DNA of 64,000 bases from Micromonospora sp. CCTCC AA 2012012 (GTDB lineage: Bacteria; Actinomycetota; Actinomycetes; Mycobacteriales; Micromonosporaceae). This document shows positions 39,462-46,551 of this stretch, piece after piece; positions within the stretch are counted from its first letter, which is position 1; each line of letters begins with the position of its first letter. The stretch is from NCBI RefSeq assembly GCF_040499845.1, contig NZ_CP159342.1, positions 2,046,001 to 2,110,000 of the forward strand, given 5' to 3'. Under the pieces are notes generated by a model, which saw nothing but the letters and a program-made list of their open reading frames with translations, searched no databases and had not been told where the DNA came from. A program made the position numbers and the translations under genes.

Positions 39462-40465
39462 GGCGCCACCACCCCGGGCACCTTCGGGTACGCGCTGGCC
39501 TGCCACACCGCGTCCAGCCCGGCGACGTAGCGGGTCAGCCGCTGCACGCCGATGCCGAAGCCGGCGCTGGGCGGGATGGTCTCGCGCAGCATCCGCAGGT
39601 ACCACGCGTACTTGGCGGGGTTCTCCCCCGTCTCCCGCATCCGGGCGACCACGGTGGCGTAGTCGGACTCCCGTTCGCCGCCGCTGATCAGCTCGCCGTA
39701 GCCCTCCGGGGCGATCAGGTCGAAGTTGCGCAGCGTCCCGGGCCGGTCCGGGTCCTCCCGGTCGTAGAAGCCGCGGGAGCCCTTGGGATAGTCGGTGACG
39801 AAGAAGGGGCGGGCGGCGGCGCGGGACAGCAGTTCCTCGCCGGTCCAGTCGATCTCCGCCGCGGAGCTCTGGTCGTGTCCCATCGCCCGCAGCCTGGCGA
39901 CGGCCTCGGCGTGGGTGCACCGGTCGAACGGGCCCGCGAGCAGCTCGTCGAACGCGCTGACCCGCCGGTCGAGCACGGCGAGGTCCTCCGCGTGGTGGGT
40001 GACCACGTGCCGGACGGCGTGGGTGATCACACCGGTGGCCACCGCGATCACCTCGTCGCGTCCGGTCCCGGCCATCTCCACGTCGATCTGGTGGAATTCC
40101 GCCAGGTGGCGGTTGGTGTTGCAGGTTTCGAGGGGTTCCAGCCGGACGTTCGGGGCGATCGAGTAGATCCGGTCGAACGCCCGCAGCGAGGCCTGCTTGT
40201 ACAGGATGACGCTGGTCATCAGCTTGTAGCGGTGGCCGTAGTAGTCGACGTCGACCTGCTTGGCGCCGCGCGCGCCCGGATCGGTGACGGGGCCGATGAT
40301 CGGTGCGAGCAGTTCGACGAAGCCGGCGTCCGCGAGGTATGCGCGGGCGGCGGTGAGGATGCCGTGCTGTACCCGCAGCGCGGCCCGGGTGACCGGTGCC
40401 GACAGATGCTCACCGGGCGTGCCCGGCAGGGACGGGGTGACGGTGCGTTCGGAGGTGGTGGTCAT
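39458..40465 (-). CDS. AsnRS-like asparagine synthetase homologue (class II aaRS core)
   Basis: A 335-residue class II aminoacyl-tRNA synthetase-like catalytic core with no anticodon-binding domain, so it is unlikely to charge tRNA. Motif-2 region: PNVRLE (105-110), then NRHLAEFHQIDVE (118-130). Further on, YGELISGGERE, the aspartate/asparagine-site segment, and motif 3 GFGIGVQRLTRY with Q308 where family members have Glu, followed by R309. The pattern is closest to the archaeal AsnRS-related asparagine synthetase, which makes asparagine from aspartate, ATP and ammonia, rather than to bacterial AsnA. Behind glutamate mutase, amidation of 3-methylaspartate is the natural guess. The start overlaps the glmE-like stop by 4 bp. 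Confidence 0.8.
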   Translation of the reverse strand: MTTTSERTVTPSLPGTPGEHLSAPVTRAALRVQHGILTAARAYLADAGFVELLAPIIGPVTDPGARGAKQVDVDYYGHRYKLMTSVILYKQASLRAFDRIYSIAPNVRLEPLETCNTNRHLAEFHQIDVEMAGTGRDEVIAVATGVITHAVRHVVTHHAEDLAVLDRRVSAFDELLAGPFDRCTHAEAVARLRAMGHDQSSAAEIDWTGEELLSRAAARPFFVTDYPKGSRGFYDREDPDRPGTLRNFDLIAPEGYGELISGGERESDYATVVARMRETGENPAKYAWYLRMLRETIPPSAGFGIGVQRLTRYVAGLDAVWQASAYPKVPGVVAP

Positions 40466-41799
40466 CGCTCAACTTCCACTCGGGTCGTGGGGGTGTGGCC
40501 GGCGTCGCACCGGCGTTCCACATGGGACAGGGCGTTCATCAGGTCGGATGCGGTGAGGGGGCGCGGGCATGCGAGGTCCGCCGGGATGGGCATGTTTCCC
40601 GTTCGGGCCCAGCGCAACCGGCCTCGCTCGTCGATGAAGGTGGCGCTGCGGCCGGCGTTGTCGGGGTGCAGGCAGTAGGGGACGTCGAGGTGTCCGCGGG
40701 CGAACGCCGACAGCAGCGCCCGGCCGATGTCGGAGTCCAGCGCCAGGGTCGCCTCGATCAGGGTGCTCGCCTCCCGGTACACCTGGCTGAGCAGGTCGTC
40801 CGGACCGCCGTGGCCGGTCGGCGCGTCGGCGGGACGGCGGGTGCCGACGTCGGGTCGGGTCCGGTCCGCGGCGGCGGCTGCGGCCCGCAGCGCCGTGACG
40901 TTCTCCTGGACCGTGGGGATGCGGTGCGCCTCGGCGGCGGTCTTCACGATCAGCCGGGCGGCGCCGGCGCGTACCGCCATCTCGGCGGCGAGTTCCAGCA
41001 GGCGGGTGGCGCCGGGCACGCTGCGCGGGTACACGCCCATGTAGGTGTAGACGACGACGTGCCACTGGAGGTCGGGCAGGTACTCCTCGGCGAGCCGCCG
41101 CAGCGCCCGCACTGCGGCGACGTCCTGGTCGGTGTCGGTCTGCTGGGCGTAGCTGAGCGAGACGCTGCGCAGTCCGTGGGCGCGGAAGAAGAGCGCTTCG
41201 AGCACGCTCATGGCGACCAGCAGTCCCGGCGGGCACAGCTGGCCCATCAGGCAGCCACCGAAGGTCTCCAGGTGTGGTTCGGGACCGCGACCGGCGGCTG
41301 CGGCCAGCGTGTGGCACGACTCGGTCCAGTTGCGGACCGACTCGCGCAGCGGGGTGCGGCCGTAGGGCAGGCAGTAGGAGACCGGGCCGCCCTCGGTGCT
41401 GTGCAGGCCGACGTCCAGCAGGGCGGTGAAGATCCGGCGGGGGTCGGCTGAGCCGTGCCGTACCTGGACGGGGAAGTCGGGTCCGTGCACGTCACGCAGC
41501 ACCGCTCGGGTGGTCGCCGGGTCGTGGGCCACCAGCGGGTAGCCGTTGAGGTCGGTGCCGGCGGCGAGGGCGTCGCGGGCGGCCCGGTGGTCCCCGACGC
41601 GGGTGTAGCTGTCCAGGGTCAGGGTGCCGACCGTGACGGCCGGCGCCGTCCGCACCGCGCGCAGTCCGGCGCGCATCCGCTCCGGGTCGCTGAACCCCAT
41701 GCGCGGTTGCACCACCAGGTGTCCGGACGCGGCGGCCTGGCTGACGAAGTCGCCGAAGGCGCCGTCGGTGACGGCTGCGGGTGTCGGCCCGGTCAGCAT
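40462..41799 (-). CDS. glmE: Glutamate mutase (methylaspartate mutase) epsilon subunit
   Basis: A 445-residue protein with the epsilon-subunit pattern: QPRMGF near the N-terminus, VQVRHG, DVGLHSTEGGPVSYCLPYGR (about residues 134-153), ETFGGCLMGQLCPP and SLSYAQQTDTDQD. With the small B12-binding subunit it forms adenosylcobalamin-dependent glutamate mutase, which rearranges L-glutamate to (2S,3S)-3-methylaspartate. It is somewhat shorter than the roughly 480-residue fermentative enzymes, as is seen in antibiotic-cluster versions such as friulimicin and vicenistatin. Its start lies inside the end of the S-subunit gene (7-bp overlap), which suits a fixed stoichiometry. Confidence 0.9.
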   Translation of the reverse strand: MLTGPTPAAVTDGAFGDFVSQAAASGHLVVQPRMGFSDPERMRAGLRAVRTAPAVTVGTLTLDSYTRVGDHRAARDALAAGTDLNGYPLVAHDPATTRAVLRDVHGPDFPVQVRHGSADPRRIFTALLDVGLHSTEGGPVSYCLPYGRTPLRESVRNWTESCHTLAAAAGRGPEPHLETFGGCLMGQLCPPGLLVAMSVLEALFFRAHGLRSVSLSYAQQTDTDQDVAAVRALRRLAEEYLPDLQWHVVVYTYMGVYPRSVPGATRLLELAAEMAVRAGAARLIVKTAAEAHRIPTVQENVTALRAAAAAADRTRPDVGTRRPADAPTGHGGPDDLLSQVYREASTLIEATLALDSDIGRALLSAFARGHLDVPYCLHPDNAGRSATFIDERGRLRWARTGNMPIPADLACPRPLTASDLMNALSHVERRCDAGHTPTTRVEVER

Positions 41800-42290
41800 G
41801 TGACGGCCGCGGGGAGCGAATCGACGAAGGAGCGGAACGTCCGCAGGGTCTCCGCGAACGGGTCCACGTCCTCGCCGGCGACGCCGACCACGTCGTCGCC
41901 GAAGACCGCGTCGTAGCCGGCGGCGAGGAGGGTGGCAACGCGGTCCGCGGCGCCCTGCTCACCGGTCACACCGAGCTTGCCGCCGATGACCACGGGCAGC
42001 CGCGTGGTGTCGGTCCGCTGCCGCAGCGCGCCGATGAGGCGGAGGCCGTCGTGGAATCCGTGTCCGTTGACGCTGCTGACGACCACCAGGTGGGGAGTGG
42101 CCCGTGCGCACTCGTCGACGAGGAGCGCCTCCGGTACGCAGGGGCCGAGGTTGGTGACCTGGTGGCCCCACTCCTGCAGCAGGAGCTGGAGGAACACCAG
42201 GTTCCAGGTGTGCGCGTCGGAGGACACGCCACTGATGACGATGTTGAGCCGTGCCGTGACCGGGGCCGCCGTGGCGTCGTGGTTTCCCAT
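41793..42290 (-). CDS. glmS: Glutamate mutase sigma (B12-binding) subunit
   Basis: A 165-residue cobalamin-binding protein. SSDAHTWN at residues 23-30 holds the base-off B12 site with His27 as cobalt ligand. The usual DxHxxG motif here ends in Asn30 rather than Gly. VVSSVNGHG and PVVIGGKLGV are the other two nucleotide-loop segments. This gene is the first of the nine-gene operon; GAGGA lies about 10 nt before the ATG. The symbol means the mutase subunit, not glucosamine-6-phosphate synthase. Confidence 0.9.
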   Translation of the reverse strand: MGNHDATAAPVTARLNIVISGVSSDAHTWNLVFLQLLLQEWGHQVTNLGPCVPEALLVDECARATPHLVVVSSVNGHGFHDGLRLIGALRQRTDTTRLPVVIGGKLGVTGEQGAADRVATLLAAGYDAVFGDDVVGVAGEDVDPFAETLRTFRSFVDSLPAAVTC

Positions 42291-42313
42291 GCCGGCAATC
42301 CTCGGTGGAGGCT

Positions 42314-42395
42314 CTATCGGCAGGTTATTGCCGCGTCCTCACCGATCACCGGCGAACATTGCCGGGGTCCGGCCCGACGATATGGGGCCGATAGC
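42314..42395. promoter_or_regulatory. Candidate SARP-type repeats in the divergent promoter
   Basis: CGATATG at 42378-42384 and CGATAGC at 42389-42395 are direct heptamer repeats with an 11-bp period, the spacing SARP regulators use. CTATCGG at 42314-42320 is the exact inverse of CCGATAG at 42388-42394. Nine bases after the second repeat, TAGCGT (42405-42410) could be a -10 element for the rightward peptide gene. This would link the adjacent SARP gene to both the peptide gene and the glutamate mutase/NRPS operon. It was found by eye. Confidence 0.45.
42349..42365. promoter_or_regulatory. Palindrome in the cluster's divergent promoter
   Basis: CCGGC (42349-42353) and GCCGG (42361-42365) flank GAACATT, about 60 bp upstream of the operon's first gene. 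It could be an operator. A second element, GCGTCAA at 42407-42413 and again at 42416-42422, is a 9-bp-spaced direct repeat nearer the peptide gene. Confidence 0.3.
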
Positions 42396-42471
42396 ACCGC
42401 TCCCTAGCGTCAATCGCGTCAACCCGGACCACATCGGGATCAGGTCCGGGAAACCGTCGAAGGAGGCAGTA

Positions 42472-42627
42472 ATGGGCAGCATCCGTCGGGCCATCGCTAT
42501 CGCAACGCTCGCCGCCGGCATCGTCACCGGTCTGGTGTCGGCAGCCGGGCACGGCACGGGCAACCCCGCGTCGGCCGATCCGGGCACCTCGGCCCCCGTC
42601 GTCATGATCGACACTCCGTGGGAGTGA
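42472..42627 (+). CDS. 51-residue secreted-type peptide beside the SARP regulator
   Basis: A short gene with an unusually strong ribosome-binding site (AAGGAGG at 42460-42466, 5 nt before the ATG). The product starts with GSIRR, followed by a hydrophobic stretch (AIAIATLAAGIVTGLVSA), then a small polar linker rich in Gly, Pro, Ala and Ser. It ends in APVVMIDTPWE. This is the shape of an exported small peptide with a short, distinct C-terminal segment. It converges on the SARP/TPR regulator gene with only 14 bp between their ends, and diverges from the glutamate mutase/NRPS operon. No peptide-modifying enzyme is nearby. The function is unknown; a signalling peptide is one possibility. Confidence 0.75.
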   Translation: MGSIRRAIAIATLAAGIVTGLVSAAGHGTGNPASADPGTSAPVVMIDTPWE

Positions 42628-42641
42628 CCCGGCCGGCCGCG

Positions 42642-45600
42642 CTAGGCGCGACCCTCGGGGTCGGAGCGCGTGGCGGGCGGCTGCACCGACAGTGACCGCA
42701 GCGCCTCGCGGGCCTTGACCTCCCAGGCCGGCAGGCCACGGTCCACGAAGGTACGCAGGGCCCCGGTCGCCAGCTCGACAGCGTGATCCGGTTCCTTCTC
42801 CGAGACCAGCAACGCCAGGTCCAGGCCGGCCCGGGCGACACCGACCTGGTGGAGGATCTTCCGCCCGCTCGTCATCGCCGCCCGCAGCAGTTGCTCCGCC
42901 TCGTCCTGCCTGCCCAGCCGGGCTTTGATCACCCCGAGCGCGTGCAGCGCGTAGACCTCCCCGTACACGTCCCGGTTGCCGCGGACCATCTCCAGGACCG
43001 TCTCGGTGACCAGCTCGGCTTCGGTGTCCCGCCCCTGCAGGCGCATCGCCGTACCCAGTCGGTGCAGCACCTGCGCCTCCACCCGGGTTCCGCCGACGTC
43101 CTGGCAGATCGCCAGCGCCGCGTTCAGGTTGTCGATGGCTCGTCCGTACTCACCCACGTCCAGGTCGATGCGGGCGAGCTGGTTGAGCGCATGGGCCTGG
43201 CCGATGCTGTCGCCGACGTCGCGGAAGGCGGCGATCGCCCGGGCGTATCCGGCCGCGGCCTGGTCCTGAGCGCCCTCGTGGTAGTCGACCGACGCCAGAT
43301 TCCGCCAGACCATCGCGAGGCCGTGGGTGTCGCCGAGGTCGGTGAACGTGGCCAGGGCGGGGGTGAGCACGGCCCGCGCGGCACCGAGGCGGGCCCGGCT
43401 CAGGTGCAGCGATCCGAGGGAGCACAACAGCGCGGCCTCACCGCGCCGGTTGCCGGCGGCGCGTACCGCGGTCAGGGCGATCTCGTGCGTCCGTTCCCAG
43501 TCCTCGGTGTACCGGTTCGCCTCGAACAGGGTCACCAGGCTCACCGCCAGCTCCCAGCTGAGCTCGTCCATGCCCGCGGCGGCGGCGGCGTCGACCGCGG
43601 CGCACAGGTTCAGCCGTTCGTCGTCGAGCCAGCGCAGCGGGTCGTCGAGCGTCGCCGGCGGGAAGCCACCCGGCGGACACCAGCGTGGGGCGGTGCCCCG
43701 CAGGACGGTGTAGTCCCCGCCGTAGAGCCTCGCGTGCGCCTGCTCGGCGAGGGCCAGCCAGCCGCCGAGCAGGCGGGTCCGCGCGGCGGCCACCGACGCC
43801 GGCTCCTCGTCGGCGGCCAACCGGTCGTGGGCGTAGAGCCGGATGATGTCGTGGAAGGCGTACCGGCCCTCGGCCTCCAGGCCCACCGCCCGCACGTCGA
43901 GCATCTGGGTGTCGACCAGCAGGTCGAGCTCCGCGTTGGCCCGGCGCAGGTCGTCGTCCAGCAGCGCAGCAGCGACCCACGGGGGCACGCTGTCCCGGGA
44001 CGCCAACGCCAGCAGGCGGAACAGCCGGGCGGTCTGCTGCTCCAGTCCGTCGTAGGTGAGGGTCAGGCTGGCGCGCACCATCATCTCCCCGTACGCCAGC
44101 TCGTCGAGACGGTGCCGTTCGTCGGCGAGCCGGCCCACCATGGATGCGAGCGACCAGTGGGTCCGGGCGGCCAGTCGGGCGGACACGATGCGCAGCGCCA
44201 GCGGCAGGCCGCCGACCACCTGCACCAGGGCGAGGGCCGCGGTCGGCTCCCGGGCCACCCGCTCGGCGCCGACCACGCGGGTGAGCAGGGTCAGCGCCGG
44301 GTCGGCGCCGAGCACGTCCACATCGACCAGTTGCGCCCCGGAGATGTCGGTGAGCCGGACCCGGCTGGTCACGAGCACCGCGCACGTGTCGCTGCCCGGC
44401 AGCAGCGGGGCGATCTGGTTGCCGGTCGCGGCGTCGTCCAGCACCACCAGGACGCGCTTGTCGGCCAGCAGCGTGCGGTAGAGATCGGCCCGTTCACCGG
44501 CGTCGTCGGGGATGCTGGGACCGGGCAGTCCCAACGCGCGGAGGAACCGGGCCAGCACCTCCGCGGGGTCCGCCGGGGTCTGCTGCATGCCGGCCAGGCT
44601 GCAGTACAGCTGCCCGTCGGGGAACCGGTCGCGGGCGAGCCGGTGGGCCGCGTGTACCGCCAGTGCGGTCTTGCCCACCCCGGCCTTGCCCGCCATCACC
44701 ACCACCGGCACCGCGCGGTCGCCCGGCTCGGCCAGTGCCGAGATGATCTGGGCGACCTGCGCGTCTCGGCCGGTGAAGTCCGCGATGTCCGCGGGGAGTT
44801 GATGCGGGACGGTCCGGGGCGGGCCCGCCTCCGCGGGCGTCAGACGCAGCGACGGGTCCTCGGCCAGGACCGCGGTCTCCAACCGGCGTAGCTGCTCACC
44901 CGGCTCGATCCCCAGCTCGTCGACGGTGAACCGCCGCCCGGCGCGGTAGGCCTCCAGTGCCTCAGCCGACCGGCCGGACCGGTACAGAGCGACCATGAGC
45001 TGGCCGCGCAGCCGTTCACGGAGCGGATGAGCAGCCACCAGACCGCCGAGTTCCGCGGCCAGCCGGTGATGACGGCCGAGTTGGAGCTCGATGTCGATGC
45101 ACTCCTCCAGGGCGCTGAGCCGCTCCTCGCCGAGGGGCACCGCCCGGGCGGACAGCGTCTCGCTGACGTCCCCGCCGAACGCGGGCCCGCGCCACAACGC
45201 CAACGCCCGGCGCAGCAGTTCCGCGGCCTCGGTGAGGTGGCCGGAGCGTCTGGCCTCGACGGCGTGGGCCACCAGGTCGCGGAACACGCAGATGTCGACG
45301 CTGTCCTCGGGGACCCGCATGAGGTAGCCGGGGGCCTGGGTGACGATGACGTCGGTCAGGCCGATGGTGGCCAGCGTGGCGCGCAGGGCCGACACGCAGA
45401 TCTGCACCTGGCTGCGCGCCGTCACCGGTGGCCGGTCGGCCCATACCGCGTCGATCAGGGAGTTCACGCTGACGACCCGGTTGACGTCGAGCAGCAGCGC
45501 GGCGAGAATTACCTGCTGACGGCCCGGCGGGATGCGTACCGGCGCGTCATCGGGACCAATTTCCATGGGCCCGAGCATCCGGAAGACCACATCGGCGAAG

Positions 45601-45647
45601 GTGTTACCCGGAAGTCCGGCGTCCATCCCCGTCTTTTTCTTCTCCAC
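42642..45647 (-). CDS. SARP family regulator with NB-ARC and TPR domains (AfsR type)
   Basis: A 1001-residue regulator. Residues about 20-110 are an OmpR-type winged helix (VFRMLGPMEIG, RQQVILAALLL, VSVNSLIDAVWADRPP). Residues 117-265 are the bacterial transcriptional activation domain (VHAYR-type ALEAYRAGRRFTVDELGIEPG). An NTPase domain follows with P-loop GKAGVGKTALA near 320, VLVVLDDA and GGLPLALRI. A long TPR region runs to the C-terminus. SARPs activate antibiotic clusters by binding heptamer repeats in promoters, and the TPR part may sense a partner or peptide. The GTG at 45647 is used; ATG 45626 is an alternative. It is most likely the pathway-specific activator. Confidence 0.9.
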   Translation of the reverse strand: MEKKKTGMDAGLPGNTFADVVFRMLGPMEIGPDDAPVRIPPGRQQVILAALLLDVNRVVSVNSLIDAVWADRPPVTARSQVQICVSALRATLATIGLTDVIVTQAPGYLMRVPEDSVDICVFRDLVAHAVEARRSGHLTEAAELLRRALALWRGPAFGGDVSETLSARAVPLGEERLSALEECIDIELQLGRHHRLAAELGGLVAAHPLRERLRGQLMVALYRSGRSAEALEAYRAGRRFTVDELGIEPGEQLRRLETAVLAEDPSLRLTPAEAGPPRTVPHQLPADIADFTGRDAQVAQIISALAEPGDRAVPVVVMAGKAGVGKTALAVHAAHRLARDRFPDGQLYCSLAGMQQTPADPAEVLARFLRALGLPGPSIPDDAGERADLYRTLLADKRVLVVLDDAATGNQIAPLLPGSDTCAVLVTSRVRLTDISGAQLVDVDVLGADPALTLLTRVVGAERVAREPTAALALVQVVGGLPLALRIVSARLAARTHWSLASMVGRLADERHRLDELAYGEMMVRASLTLTYDGLEQQTARLFRLLALASRDSVPPWVAAALLDDDLRRANAELDLLVDTQMLDVRAVGLEAEGRYAFHDIIRLYAHDRLAADEEPASVAAARTRLLGGWLALAEQAHARLYGGDYTVLRGTAPRWCPPGGFPPATLDDPLRWLDDERLNLCAAVDAAAAAGMDELSWELAVSLVTLFEANRYTEDWERTHEIALTAVRAAGNRRGEAALLCSLGSLHLSRARLGAARAVLTPALATFTDLGDTHGLAMVWRNLASVDYHEGAQDQAAAGYARAIAAFRDVGDSIGQAHALNQLARIDLDVGEYGRAIDNLNAALAICQDVGGTRVEAQVLHRLGTAMRLQGRDTEAELVTETVLEMVRGNRDVYGEVYALHALGVIKARLGRQDEAEQLLRAAMTSGRKILHQVGVARAGLDLALLVSEKEPDHAVELATGALRTFVDRGLPAWEVKAREALRSLSVQPPATRSDPEGRA

Positions 45648-45807
45648 GCTGCCTGCGACAACAGCTGCCCGCCTGCGGCAGCGGTCTCACACAGACCGTA
45701 TCCGGGTGATGGCGCAGTGACAACTTGAGTGGCCGGGGCACCGGCCGGACCGCGGTCGGTCTTCGAGTCGGGTCCGCTGCACCGTTCACAGTGCCGCGGG
45801 AGATTCC

Positions 45808-46218
45808 CTAGCGGGCAGAAGGCGGCGGCCAGGGGGTCCGTGACGACGTGAAGCACTGCCGGTCGAGGAAGAGGGCGTGGTCGGATACGCGAAAGATGTC
45901 CACGAAGTCGCATGTCTCGCCGCCGATCGTCAACCGGTACACGGCAGCGAGTTGCCGGTCCGAGCCGAACACGTCGAGCACCGCGTGGTGGACGCTGGAC
46001 CCCGAGCGGAGCAACCAGGCGAGCATCTCGGGTACGGCTGCCCCGCTGCCGGACCACGTCGGTGGCGTCCCGGACTCGAACAGCGAGGCGTACCCGTCAA
46101 GATCTCCGATGTCGAGGTAGGCGTAGCAGAGTCGGACGTGGTCCACGGCCGCCGTCAGCGCTGCATCGATCCGCAGGCCCCGCCGCACCCCGTCCCGGTC
46201 CATCCCGACCCACCTCAT
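45808..46218 (-). CDS. SnoaL-like / NTF2-fold protein
   Basis: A 136-residue protein with the NTF2-like pattern (LCYAYLDIGDLDGYASLFE, SVHHAVLDVF, DFVDIFRVSD). It resembles bile-acid dehydratase/SnoaL_4-type small proteins. The ATG at 46203-46201 is an alternative start with GAGGTGG ahead of it, giving a protein five residues shorter. It lies 160 bp upstream of the SARP gene on the same strand and may be the edge of the peptide cluster or unrelated. No catalytic residues can be named with confidence. Confidence 0.65.
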   Translation of the reverse strand: MRWVGMDRDGVRRGLRIDAALTAAVDHVRLCYAYLDIGDLDGYASLFESGTPPTWSGSGAAVPEMLAWLLRSGSSVHHAVLDVFGSDRQLAAVYRLTIGGETCDFVDIFRVSDHALFLDRQCFTSSRTPWPPPSAR

Positions 46219-46551
46219 CCCCTGACCCCCTGTTTCTGATTACGCTCGCACCGGACCCCATCGCCGCGCTATCTCCTCGGCCGCGACGGGGTGGACGCGC
46301 GGGTGCCGCAGTGGGCTGCCGGTCGACCGGACGTTGCTGCGGGAGGCCGCGTTCGGCGACCGACCAGGAGCTGCGGCCGGGCCCTTCCGCCGCCGGAACT
46401 GCTCACCGCCGGTCCGGACGGCGGACCCGGTTCTGTCGCGACGTCACCGTCCAGTCGTGGATGACCGCAGCCTTCGTCCCGGTGATCGCGATCGTGACTG
46501 GCGATCCCAGCAGGAGACCCGTGACCGTCTCGGCGTGGCGCGCCTCGGCCC
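46219..46551. other. 333-bp intergenic region
   Basis: No convincing gene is seen on either strand between the SnoaL-like gene and the end of the permease gene. Open frames here have no ribosome-binding site and arginine- and proline-rich composition typical of GC-driven noise. No clear hairpin was spotted. Confidence 0.4.

Noticed and set aside
39458..40465. Housekeeping AsnRS or lysyl-tRNA synthetase
   Set aside because: It is too short, has no anticodon-binding domain, and lies inside a tightly coupled biosynthetic operon.
41793..42290. 3-Methylaspartate as the direct substrate of the NRPS
   Set aside because: It would suit the friulimicin precedent, but none of the six pockets has the Lys or His pattern of Asp/Asn codes, so I keep it only as a possible precursor and not as an assigned monomer.
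42472..42627. The small peptide as a RiPP precursor
   Set aside because: There is no lanthionine, lasso, radical-SAM or cyclodehydratase gene nearby, the C-terminus has no Cys, and the N-terminus looks like a secretion signal rather than a leader. A signalling peptide or a small secreted protein fits better.
46219..46551. A gene in the gap before the amino acid permease
   Set aside because: One minus-strand frame ends with a fairly protein-like stretch, but it has no start context and overlaps the permease gene for most of its length.
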